A stretch of 40,746 nt of DNA, taken from assembly GCA_025357755.1 (NCBI GenBank), contig JANXOP010000069.1, positions 1-40,746 of the forward strand, given 5' to 3'. Positions 1-7,290 of the stretch are shown here, piece after piece. A model generated the notes under the pieces. It ran no database searches, had not been told where the DNA came from, and was given only the letters and a program-made list of their open reading frames with translations. The translations under genes and the position numbers were made by a program. The DNA comes from Kofleriaceae bacterium (lineage in GTDB: Bacteria > Myxococcota_A > Polyangia > Haliangiales > Haliangiaceae). Position 1 is the first letter of the stretch, and each line of letters starts with the position of its first letter.

Positions 1-283
1 CGATGATCATCGCGCGCTTCATCGCGACCGCGGTGATCAAGCCGGTCGCGACGGCCCGGGTCGGTCCGAGCCGATCCGGACCATCCGCGCCCTTCTCGGC
101 ATCGAACACGTCGTTCGCAAAGTTCGTACCGATCTGGATCGCGAGCGAGCCCGCGAGGGCCGCGAGGGCAGGCCCCCACGCGACGCCCCCGGCCGAATGT
201 GCGACCGCCGTCCCGACGACCACCGGCACGACCGCGGCCGGCAGGGTGCGTAGCCGCGCTGCTTGGATCCAGACACTCATCAT
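1..283 (-). CDS. menA: MenA, 1,4-dihydroxy-2-naphthoate polyprenyltransferase (partial, N-terminal part)
   Basis: This is the first 94 codons of a UbiA-family membrane prenyltransferase; the rest lies beyond position 1. The family attaches a polyprenyl chain to 1,4-dihydroxy-2-naphthoate in the inner membrane to give demethylmenaquinone. The translation begins [20 protein letters not shown], the usual MenA opening, runs through a hydrophobic helix, and reaches [14 protein letters not shown], the conserved Asp-rich prenyl-diphosphate/Mg site (NDxxD) of UbiA enzymes, followed by [12 protein letters not shown]. Two adjacent ATG codons (283-281 and 280-278) could start it; I give the outer one. 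It lies 13 bp downstream of the menB stop in the same direction, so it is the last visible gene of the menaquinone operon. The family assignment is clear; only the C-terminus is missing. Confidence 0.88.
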   Translation of the reverse strand, partial: MMSVWIQAARLRTLPAAVVPVVVGTAVAHSAGGVAWGPALAALAGSLAIQIGTNFANDVFDAEKGADGPDRLGPTRAVATGLITAVAMKRAMII

Positions 284-296
284 GAACCTCAGGGCC

Positions 297-1118
297 TCAG
301 GGATATCGCGGGAACTTCGAGAAATCAGGCGCGCGCTTCTCGAGGAACGCTTCCTTACCTTCGCGACCTTCGTCGGTCGTGTAGTACATCAGCGTCGCCG
401 AGCCGGCGAACGCCATCATGCCGGCCTGGCCGTCGCAGTCCGCGTTCATCGCCATCTTGAGGAACCGCAGCGCGGTGGGCGATTGCACGAGCATCTCCTT
501 GCACCACTGGATCGTGGTCGCTTCGAGCTCGGCGAGCGGTACGACGGTGTTGATCAGGCCCATGTCGAGCGCCTCCTGCGCGCCGTACTGGCGGCACAGG
601 AACCAGATCTCGCGCGCCTTCTTCTGTCCGACGCAGCGCGCGAGGTACGAGCTGCCGAACCCGGCATCGAAGCTGCCGACGCGCGGGCCGGTCTGGCCGA
701 ACTTCGCGTTGTCGGCTGCGATCGTGAGATCGCAGACCAGGTGCAGCACGTGACCGCCACCGATCGCATAGCCCGCCACCATCGCGACCACCGGCTTGGG
801 CAGGTAGCGGATGCGCATGTGGAGATCGAGGACATTCAGGCGAGGCACGCCGTCCGAGCCGACATAGCCGCCCGTGCCGCGGACGCGCTGATCACCGCCC
901 GAGCAGAACGCGAGCGGGCCTTCACCCGTGAGGATGACGACGCCGACCGAGCCGTCGTCGCGCGCTTCGTCGAACGCGCGGATCATCTCGGCCGTGGTTT
1001 GCGGGCGAAACGCGTTGCGAACCTCGGGACGGTTGATCGTGATCTTCGCGATGCCGTCGCAGGTTTGATACTTGATGTCTTCGTAGCCGGGGTGCGTGGT
1101 CCAGTTCAGCTCAGCCAT
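297..1118 (-). CDS. menB: MenB, 1,4-dihydroxy-2-naphthoyl-CoA synthase
   Basis: A 273-residue crotonase-fold enzyme that closes o-succinylbenzoyl-CoA to 1,4-dihydroxy-2-naphthoyl-CoA. It is full length and strongly MenB-like: [13 protein letters not shown] near the N-terminus, [30 protein letters not shown] (oxyanion hole), [40 protein letters not shown] and the terminal [11 protein letters not shown]. The QTGP segment has Gly where some MenB enzymes carry an Asp, which in known enzymes marks the bicarbonate-dependent (E. coli-like) type. The start at 1118 is preceded by AGGAG at good spacing and overlaps the end of menD by 8 bp, implying translational coupling. The open frame continues upstream to 1478, but that part is antisense-like sequence within menD and is not included. 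Confidence 0.96.
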   Translation of the reverse strand: MAELNWTTHPGYEDIKYQTCDGIAKITINRPEVRNAFRPQTTAEMIRAFDEARDDGSVGVVILTGEGPLAFCSGGDQRVRGTGGYVGSDGVPRLNVLDLHMRIRYLPKPVVAMVAGYAIGGGHVLHLVCDLTIAADNAKFGQTGPRVGSFDAGFGSSYLARCVGQKKAREIWFLCRQYGAQEALDMGLINTVVPLAELEATTIQWCKEMLVQSPTALRFLKMAMNADCDGQAGMMAFAGSATLMYYTTDEGREGKEAFLEKRAPDFSKFPRYP

Positions 1119-2823
1119 GACGTGCTCCTGTGAGGTGCTCGAGAACAGAGAGGCGTAGGTCGCGGGCACCGGTCGGCGCGACCGGGGCGTGGATGATCGT
1201 GGCGCCGGGCTCGGCCAGGGCGGCCGCGACGGCGCGAGCGAGCGCGGCGGGCGTGGCGGCCAGGACCGCGCGGTGGCCGAGCGCGGTCGCGACCGCGACC
1301 ACCTCGATCTCGGGAGGCGTGGTGAAGTGCGCATCGAACGTCGCGGCCGTCGCGCTCTGGGCGATCGGTAGGCCGCCGAAGATCCGCCCCCCTCCGTTGT
1401 CGATGACGACGATCGCGAGCGGCGCCTTCGCCGTGCGGGCGACGAGCAAGCTCCCGAGGTCATGCGCGAAGCTGACATCGCCGAGGATCAGGAGCACCGG
1501 CGCACCCGCCCAGCTCGCACCGGTCGCCGAGGCGACGAGACCATCGATCCCCGCAGCGCCGCGCTGCGTGATGACGGTGTGGACCTTCGAACCGGTCGCG
1601 ATCTGATCGACGACGCGGATCGGCAAGCTGTTGCCGATCTGGACCACCGAACCCGCCGGCATCGCGCCGAGCGCCGCTTGCAGTGCGGCGGCCTCGCTCG
1701 AGGCGTGCGCGACGAGCGCTTCCTCGACCGCAGCGGCGGCGTGCGCTTCGGCTTCGCGCCACGCGCGCGTGAACTCGGAATCGCCGCGCATCGGCACGGT
1801 CAAGGTGACGTCGCCGGTGATCACGTGCGCTGCACCATCGGGATCGCGGAACGCATCCCCGAGGATCCAGCGCTCGGCACTCGCGAACGCGACCTTCGCA
1901 CCAGGCCAGGCCGCCGCGACGGGCTCGGCGCCGAGCTGGATGATCAAGTTCGGCGCGGGCGCGAGCCTGGCCGCGAGCACGAAGTCCGCGTGATCGATCG
2001 CGGTCACGCCCGGGCGCGCGGTGAACCGCAGCTGGCTCCCGGCTTCCGCGAGCAGCGGATAGCCGGCACGTGCACAGAGTTGCAAGATCGCATCGCGTGC
2101 GAAGCCGACCGGCAGCGCCCCCGCGACCACGATGCCATGCGGCTCGGCCGCGATCCGCGCCGCGAGCTCGGCGACCGCTTGCACGTCGGCGACCAAGCGT
2201 GGCGGTGCGACGACGATCGGCGTGTACTTCAGGGTCGCGGTCATCGCGGCGAGCGCGAGCTCTTCCTCCGTCGACGGTACGGCCGGCTCCAGCGGTTTGC
2301 GGAGCGGGACGTTCAGATGCACCGGTCCGGGGCGTGGCCCGCGGCTCGCGGTGATCGCCTGGATCACCGTACGGCGCACGGCGCGCAGCGCGAGCTCGCT
2401 CCCGTGCGGGGCTCCGAGATCGAATGCGGCGCGCGTGAAGCGCCCGTAGATACCGGTCTGATCGATGGTCTGCGACGCGCCACAGTGCTGGAGCTCGGGT
2501 GGCCGATCCGCGGTGACCGCGATCAGCGGAATGCCGGCTTCACTAGCCTCGACGATCGCGGGTAGATAGTGGGCAGCGGCCGAGCCGCTCGTGCACACGA
2601 GCGCGACCGGAGATCCCGTCGCGCGCGCGAGGCCGAGCGCGAAGAAGGCGGCGGCACGCTCGTCGATGATGGTCGGCAGGGCGAGGCGGCCATCTGCGGC
2701 GAGTGCGGCGACCAGGGGCGTGGAGCGCGAGCCCGGGCTGACCACGCACGTGGTCACGCCCGCATCGCCGAGCGTGGCGACGAGCAGCTCTGCCCACAGC
2801 GCCTGGACCACCGCGGGGTTCAT
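1111..2823 (-). CDS. menD: MenD, 2-succinyl-5-enolpyruvyl-6-hydroxy-3-cyclohexene-1-carboxylate synthase
   Basis: A 570-residue thiamine-diphosphate enzyme that joins decarboxylated 2-oxoglutarate to isochorismate. The N-terminal half has [11 protein letters not shown] (residues 27-37, the MenD signature), then [13 protein letters not shown] containing Glu55, the position of the cofactor-activating Glu of E. coli MenD, and [18 protein letters not shown]. The C-terminal half has the ThDP/Mg-binding [12 protein letters not shown] and [14 protein letters not shown]. Length and motif order are normal for the family. Its ATG overlaps the menF stop (ATGA, 2820-2823) and its stop overlaps the menB start, so menF-menD-menB should be translated as a coupled set. 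Confidence 0.96.
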   Translation of the reverse strand: MNPAVVQALWAELLVATLGDAGVTTCVVSPGSRSTPLVAALAADGRLALPTIIDERAAAFFALGLARATGSPVALVCTSGSAAAHYLPAIVEASEAGIPLIAVTADRPPELQHCGASQTIDQTGIYGRFTRAAFDLGAPHGSELALRAVRRTVIQAITASRGPRPGPVHLNVPLRKPLEPAVPSTEEELALAAMTATLKYTPIVVAPPRLVADVQAVAELAARIAAEPHGIVVAGALPVGFARDAILQLCARAGYPLLAEAGSQLRFTARPGVTAIDHADFVLAARLAPAPNLIIQLGAEPVAAAWPGAKVAFASAERWILGDAFRDPDGAAHVITGDVTLTVPMRGDSEFTRAWREAEAHAAAAVEEALVAHASSEAAALQAALGAMPAGSVVQIGNSLPIRVVDQIATGSKVHTVITQRGAAGIDGLVASATGASWAGAPVLLILGDVSFAHDLGSLLVARTAKAPLAIVVIDNGGGRIFGGLPIAQSATAATFDAHFTTPPEIEVVAVATALGHRAVLAATPAALARAVAAALAEPGATIIHAPVAPTGARDLRLSVLEHLTGARHG

Positions 2824-4181
2824 GCCGAGACACCCAGCGCGCCGAGCATCGTGCCGAGCTTGACGTCGGTCTCGACGAGCTCGCGATCGGGATCCGAGCC
2901 CGCGACGATGCCCGAGCCCGCGTAGAGATACGCATGGTCACCCTCGACGACGCCGCTGCGGATCGCGACGACGAGCTCGCCGTTGCCCTCGAGATCGAAC
3001 CACCCGACCGGCGAGGCATACCAACCGCGCGCGGCCTCGCGCTCGGAGATCCATCGCGTCGCGACCGTGCGCGGCGTACCGCCGATCGCGGGCGTGGGAT
3101 GCAGCGCGGCGGCGACCTCGAGCACGTGCTTCTTCACGGGCAGGGTCGCCGTGATCGGCGTGTGCAGGTGGACGATCTGGCGGAGCGTGCGGATTCCGGG
3201 CGCGCTCGCGGCGGTGACGTCTGCATGCATTCCCTGCAGCGTCGACACGATCGCATTCACGACGAGCGCGTGCTCGTTGCGATCCTTGGCCGAGGCGAGC
3301 AGCGTCGCGGCATCGTCCGGACCGCGCGCGATCGAACCCGCGAGGGCGTCACAGCTGACCTTCCTTCCCTCGATGCGTACGAGCCGCTCTGGCGTCGCCG
3401 CGACGAGCGTGCCCGCATTCGGTGGTCGCACGAGCACGCGCACCGATTCGGGATGGCGCGCGTCGAGCTCGTCGAACAGATCCGCATCGCGCGCTTCCCC
3501 GGCGAGCGTCACCACGGCGTGGCGCGCGGCGACGACCTTCTCGCACTCGCCGCGCGCGATCGCATCGGTGATCGCGCGTACGTACGCGCGATAGCTCTCG
3601 GTGTCGCCGGGCTCGATCTTCAACAGCTGCGGCTGCGGCCGCGAGACGAAGCCATTCGCGATCGCTGTCCGGAAGGCAGCGAGCTCGTCGTGCCAGCGCG
3701 CATCGAGCTTGGCCTCGCGTGCATCGACGGCGAGCACGAGCCAGCCGCCACCGTAGGTCCAGCGCGGCAAGGCGAACCACGCATCGCCAAAGCCGGTCCA
3801 CGGCGTCTGATCGGCACCGCCCGGCGTGAACGCGGCGCCGCCGAATAACCGGGGAACCCACGTGCAATGACCGACCGTCGAGGTCACGTCGATGTGCTTC
3901 GCGGCCGCGACGATCTGTGCGAACCGATCTGGGCCTTCGCCGCGGAGCTCGCGCGCGATGCCGATGCCGACGTACGCCTGTTCGCTCGTGCTCCACGCGG
4001 TGAGCGGCGCCGAGCGCCACGCCGCGATGATCGCGGCCGACGCCCCTATAGGAACCGGCAGCGCGATGCACGTGATGCCCGCACTCGTCCGTGCGATCGC
4101 GAGTCCGGCGTCGAGCAGCTGGTCGTCGAGGGGACGGTCGTCGGTCGAAGCGAGTGCCGCCGCCCCTTCATCGAGCCGCAT
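2820..4181 (-). CDS. menF: MenF, isochorismate synthase
   Basis: A 453-residue chorismate-utilising enzyme that converts chorismate to isochorismate, the entry step to menaquinone. The C-terminal catalytic domain has the family motifs in order: GECEKVVAARHAVV with the conserved Lys, LVAATPERLVRIEG, the DALAGSIARG segment (family EALAGTxxRG), LHPTPAIGGTPR, ISEREAARGWYASPVGW, and YAGSGIVAGSDPDRELVETD carrying the Mg-binding Glu. The N-terminal 150 residues are the less conserved part typical of MenF/EntC. The ATG at 4181 directly abuts the menG stop. EntC-type isochorismate synthases of siderophore pathways are similar, but the position between menG and menD makes menaquinone synthesis the natural role. 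Confidence 0.93.
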   Translation of the reverse strand: MRLDEGAAALASTDDRPLDDQLLDAGLAIARTSAGITCIALPVPIGASAAIIAAWRSAPLTAWSTSEQAYVGIGIARELRGEGPDRFAQIVAAAKHIDVTSTVGHCTWVPRLFGGAAFTPGGADQTPWTGFGDAWFALPRWTYGGGWLVLAVDAREAKLDARWHDELAAFRTAIANGFVSRPQPQLLKIEPGDTESYRAYVRAITDAIARGECEKVVAARHAVVTLAGEARDADLFDELDARHPESVRVLVRPPNAGTLVAATPERLVRIEGRKVSCDALAGSIARGPDDAATLLASAKDRNEHALVVNAIVSTLQGMHADVTAASAPGIRTLRQIVHLHTPITATLPVKKHVLEVAAALHPTPAIGGTPRTVATRWISEREAARGWYASPVGWFDLEGNGELVVAIRSGVVEGDHAYLYAGSGIVAGSDPDRELVETDVKLGTMLGALGVSA

Positions 4182-4904
4182 CTACGCCTCCTTCGGCGTT
4201 GCGATGAACAGCGTGCACACACCGAAAGTGAGCGGGATGATCTTCTGGACCTCGAGTCCGTTGTCGCGCATGAGCTGCGCGAACACCTCCGGCGCCGGGA
4301 ATGCGGCGACCGAGGTCTGGAGGTAGCGATACTCGCGCTTGCCACTGAGCAAGGCGCCGAGCCGCGGCACGACCTGCCGGGTGTGGAACCGCGCCGCGAA
4401 GCCGAAGAACCCGCTCTGCGGTTCGCCGAGCTCGAGCACCGCGATGCGACCACCGGGCCGGACCACACGCGCGAGCTCGCGCAGGCCCAGGGCGCGATCG
4501 GGAACGTTGCGAATGCCGAACGCGATCGTCGCGGCATCGATCTCGCAATTCGCCTGAGGCAGGTGCTGCGCATCTCCTTCGACCAGCGTGACGCGCTCCG
4601 CGAGGCCGAGCTTGGCCATCTTCTGCACCGCGACGGACAGCATCTGCGTCGAGGGATCGAGCCCGATCACGTGCCCCTCCGGCACCGCCCGCGCGAGCTC
4701 GACCGCGAGGTCCCCGGTCCCGGTCGCGACATCCAGGATGCGCGCGTCCGGTGCGAGCCCCAGCTCCTTGATCACGCGCCGGCGCCAGCGCTTGTCGAGC
4801 CCGAGCGAGATCACCCGGTTGACGAAGTCGTAGCGCGGCGCGATCTGGTCGAACATCTGGCCCGAACCGAGCTTGGCCGACTCCACCTTGACGAGGTCGT
4901 TCAC
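4182..4904 (-). CDS. menG: MenG/UbiE, demethylmenaquinone C-methyltransferase
   Basis: A 240-residue class I SAM-dependent methyltransferase of the UbiE/COQ5 family, which methylates demethylmenaquinone in the last step of the pathway. Visible motifs are MFDQIAPRYDFVNRVISLGLDKRWRR at the start (UbiE signature), ILDVATGTGDLAVELAR (SAM-binding motif I), VIGLDPSTQML, and AFGIRNVPDRALGLRELARVVRPGGRIAVLE (UbiE signature 2 and motif III). Length is normal. Its ATG overlaps the stop of the polyprenyl synthase gene by 4 bp (4901-4904), and its TAG directly abuts the menF ATG. With no ubiquinone genes in view, menaquinone is the likely substrate. Confidence 0.95.
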   Translation of the reverse strand: MNDLVKVESAKLGSGQMFDQIAPRYDFVNRVISLGLDKRWRRRVIKELGLAPDARILDVATGTGDLAVELARAVPEGHVIGLDPSTQMLSVAVQKMAKLGLAERVTLVEGDAQHLPQANCEIDAATIAFGIRNVPDRALGLRELARVVRPGGRIAVLELGEPQSGFFGFAARFHTRQVVPRLGALLSGKREYRYLQTSVAAFPAPEVFAQLMRDNGLEVQKIIPLTFGVCTLFIATPKEA

Positions 4905-5938
4905 GACTTGCGCTCCAGCGAGGCGAGGACGATGGTCTCGAGCGCGTCGCGCGCGGGGCCTTCCGGAAGGATGCTCAGGGCTTCGAGCGCGCGGTTCGCG
5001 TGCTCCTCGGCGAGCTTGCGCGTGGCGACCAAGGCGCCGGTCTCGCGGATCGTATTCGCGATCGCCGCGAAGTCCGCAGTGTTGTCAGGTTGCTGCAACG
5101 TCTCCTCCATCTGCGCCTGAAGCGCGGGCTGGCGCTCGATCGCGACGACGAGCGGGTAGGTCATCTTGCCTTCACGCAGATCGACGAACGGGTCCTTGCC
5201 CGTGCCCGTGCGGAAGTCGAGCTCGTCGTCGATCAACTGGAAGGCGACGCCGAGGTGCAAGCCGAACTGATCGAGCGCTTGCTCGGCTCTCGTGTCGAGA
5301 CCGGCCGCGCGTGCCCCCGCGATCATCGCCCAGCGGAACAGCGAGGCGGTCTTGCCCTCGACGATCTTGAAGTACTCGTCGCGGTTCGCGACGAGCTTGC
5401 CGCGCCGCTCGAGCTGGAGCGACTCGGCGAGGATCATGTCGTCGATCACGCCGAGCATCTTGTCGAGCAGGCCCTCGACCTTGGTCGCGCCGATCTTGCG
5501 GAGCGCGTTGACCAGCAACCAATCACCCGCGAAGATCGCGGCCGCATTGCCGTACTCGACCGAGGCGGCCAGCTTGCCGCGGCGGTGCTCGGCGACGTCG
5601 ACCACGTCGTCATGGAGCAGGGTAGCCGTATGGACCAGCTCGACCGACACCGCGAGCGACCGGGCCTTGGCCGTGAACCCTTCACCGAACCGGCTGGCCA
5701 GGGCGACGCAGGTCGGACGGAGGTGTTTGCCACCCAGATCCAGGAGGTGGTGGGCGGCTTCCTGGACCACTCGGGCGCCTCGCGGGAACACCGCGAGCTC
5801 GGCTTCGAACTCGACGAGGTCGGCTTTGACCCAACGATCGAGCGCGGTTAGCCGCTGGCCGAGGTCGTGCGCACCACGCGCCATGCTGACGTGGGCCAAG
5901 CGATCGAGCACCACGGAATTTTCGAGGGCGACGGGCAT
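4901..5938 (-). CDS. All-trans polyprenyl diphosphate synthase
   Basis: A 345-residue trans-isoprenyl diphosphate synthase that should make the polyprenyl diphosphate side chain used by MenA. It shows GGKHLRPTCVALASRFG (GxKxxRP), the first Asp-rich motif in LLHDDVVDVAEHRRG, the conserved KTASLFRWA segment and the second Asp-rich motif in FQLIDDELDFRTGTGKD. Two in-frame ATG codons lie at 5944 and 5938; the inner one is preferred because GGAG sits six bases upstream. The frame stays open to 6064, but that extension runs through an AT-richer intergenic stretch and lacks family similarity. It is the first gene of the menaquinone operon and overlaps menG by ATGA. The product's chain length cannot be read from sequence; the family includes IspB and HepT types. 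Confidence 0.9.
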   Translation of the reverse strand: MPVALENSVVLDRLAHVSMARGAHDLGQRLTALDRWVKADLVEFEAELAVFPRGARVVQEAAHHLLDLGGKHLRPTCVALASRFGEGFTAKARSLAVSVELVHTATLLHDDVVDVAEHRRGKLAASVEYGNAAAIFAGDWLLVNALRKIGATKVEGLLDKMLGVIDDMILAESLQLERRGKLVANRDEYFKIVEGKTASLFRWAMIAGARAAGLDTRAEQALDQFGLHLGVAFQLIDDELDFRTGTGKDPFVDLREGKMTYPLVVAIERQPALQAQMEETLQQPDNTADFAAIANTIRETGALVATRKLAEEHANRALEALSILPEGPARDALETIVLASLERKS

Positions 5939-6083
5939 TCTCATCTCCGATGAACCAGGATGCTTCAGAGATTCTTGAAAACAACGAAGGAAGTCCAGGC
6001 GGATCGCCAACTTATTGAAATGTGACGTATTCGCGATCGCGTAGGTTGCAAAGAGGACAACCAAATCCCTACTCGCTAAACTT
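5939..6083. promoter_or_regulatory. Divergent intergenic region, presumed promoters of the menaquinone operon and the PilZ gene
   Basis: This 145-bp gap separates two divergently transcribed genes and is visibly richer in A+T than its surroundings (runs such as ATTCTTGAAAACAAC and CTTATTGAAATGTGACG). A Shine-Dalgarno-like GGAG for the polyprenyl synthase lies near 5944-5948 on the minus strand. I cannot place a convincing -35/-10 pair in either direction, so the promoter role is inferred from gene orientation. Confidence 0.5.
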
Positions 6084-7181
6084 TTGATGGTGGCAAATGC
6101 GCGCCGCGGTCGGGATCAACGACTCGTCAGTCGGTGTCGAGTCGAATTCGACCGGCCGTCGGGCATCGTCGAGGCTGAGACCGAAGATCTTTCGGTTCGT
6201 GGATTGTTCATCCGCACTGAAGCGCTCCTGCCGGTTGGCGAAGAAAGCGAAATTCGTCTCGTGCTCCCCGATGGCACGTTGCTCGGCATGCGCGGTCGCG
6301 TCGCGCACATGCTCACGCCGTCGGCCGCGCGCGCACTCGGCCGTCATCCCGGCATGGGCTTCGAGCTCGTCGGTGACGACAGCGAATCGAAGCTCAAGCT
6401 CCGCGCGCACATCGAGAGTCTGCGTACCGAGATCACGAGCCCCGGTCTCAACACGACGACGCAAGCGATCGTCGTCGAGCCGAGTCCGCCCTTGCGCGCG
6501 CGCATGGCGAGGTGTCTCGAGAGTGCGGGCTTCAAGGTCACGCCGTGCGCGAGTGCGACCGATGCGCTCGAGACCTGCACGCAGTGGCGACCCGACGTGA
6601 TCGTCTGCGCGGCCGCGATGGAGGGCATGTCGGGCATCGACCTCGCGTACGCGATGGCCGACCACGAGAGCCTCGGCGTGGTCCCGCTCGTATTGACTGG
6701 CGATGAAGGTGACCTCGGTCGGCTCGAAGCCTTCCGCGCCGGCGTGCGCGACTACATTCCCAAGCCATTCCTCGACGAGGAATTGGTGATCCGCGTCCAT
6801 CGCGTGGTCGCGCCGCTCGCACCGGTCGCGAACCCCGGTTTGCGCGGCAACCTTAGCGACATCGGCCTCGGCACGCTGCTGTCGCTCTTCGAATTCGAGC
6901 GCAAATCTGGAATCCTCCTCCTCATGCGCGACGGCGAGATCGCGCGGCTGTTCGTCTCGGAGGGCAAGATCCTCAAGGTCGAAGCGACCGGCGCGAACGG
7001 CCAACCGCGCGCGCGCATGATGAAGCTCCTCGACTGGGAGACCGGTCAGTTCGAGTTCTCGCCGTGTGCGATCGGCGGTAGCGATGAAGTCCAGGCCTCG
7101 GTCACCCAGCTGCTCCTCGAACATGCGCGCGTGAGCGACGAGCTCGACGCGGTGATGACGAGCAAAGTCCCGCGCGGGTAA
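6084..7181 (+). CDS. PilZ - degenerate receiver - DUF4388 (PATAN) protein
   Basis: A 365-residue cytoplasmic protein with three parts. Residues 1-105 resemble a PilZ c-di-GMP-binding domain: an Arg-rich start (residues 7-17) and EDLSVRGLFIRT, which fits the (D/N)xSxxG motif. Residues about 125-235 form a receiver-like domain, but the phosphoacceptor position is Ala176 (in DVIVCAAAMEG) and the paired acidic residues near the start read EP, so ordinary phosphorylation is unlikely; the conserved Thr (VLTGDE) and Lys (DYIPKPF) remain. Residues about 245-355 match DUF4388/PATAN (RGNLSDIGLGTLLSLFEF, RKSGILLLMRDGEIARLFV, LLDWETGQFEFSP), common in myxobacterial signalling proteins. It is probably a c-di-GMP-responsive adaptor; its partner is unknown. 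The first of two adjacent ATGs is given, with no clear ribosome site. Confidence 0.85.
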   Translation: MMVANARRGRDQRLVSRCRVEFDRPSGIVEAETEDLSVRGLFIRTEALLPVGEESEIRLVLPDGTLLGMRGRVAHMLTPSAARALGRHPGMGFELVGDDSESKLKLRAHIESLRTEITSPGLNTTTQAIVVEPSPPLRARMARCLESAGFKVTPCASATDALETCTQWRPDVIVCAAAMEGMSGIDLAYAMADHESLGVVPLVLTGDEGDLGRLEAFRAGVRDYIPKPFLDEELVIRVHRVVAPLAPVANPGLRGNLSDIGLGTLLSLFEFERKSGILLLMRDGEIARLFVSEGKILKVEATGANGQPRARMMKLLDWETGQFEFSPCAIGGSDEVQASVTQLLLEHARVSDELDAVMTSKVPRG

Positions 7182-7290
7182 CTGATACAGCGCGGGTCGC
7201 AGGTGTCGCACTGGTTCTCGGGACTAACCGCACGCACGCTGCGGTTGCGGAGTCTGTCCACCGGTGGGTACCGGTGCGGCTCCTTGCACG
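7182..7290. promoter_or_regulatory. Intergenic region with a hairpin and a palindrome upstream of the DUF5916 gene
   Basis: The 109-bp gap holds a perfect 7-bp stem, AACCGCA (7226-7232) pairing with TGCGGTT (7240-7246) around a 7-base loop, and the 10-bp palindrome CCACCGGTGG (7258-7267), followed by another ACCGGT. The hairpin could end transcription of the PilZ gene, but it has no T-run after it. The palindrome could be an operator. No convincing promoter elements are visible. Confidence 0.35.

Noticed and set aside
5945..6064. N-terminal extension of the polyprenyl synthase to 387 residues
   Set aside because: It reads through an AT-richer intergenic region without family similarity, and a GGAG-preceded ATG lies at the expected place.
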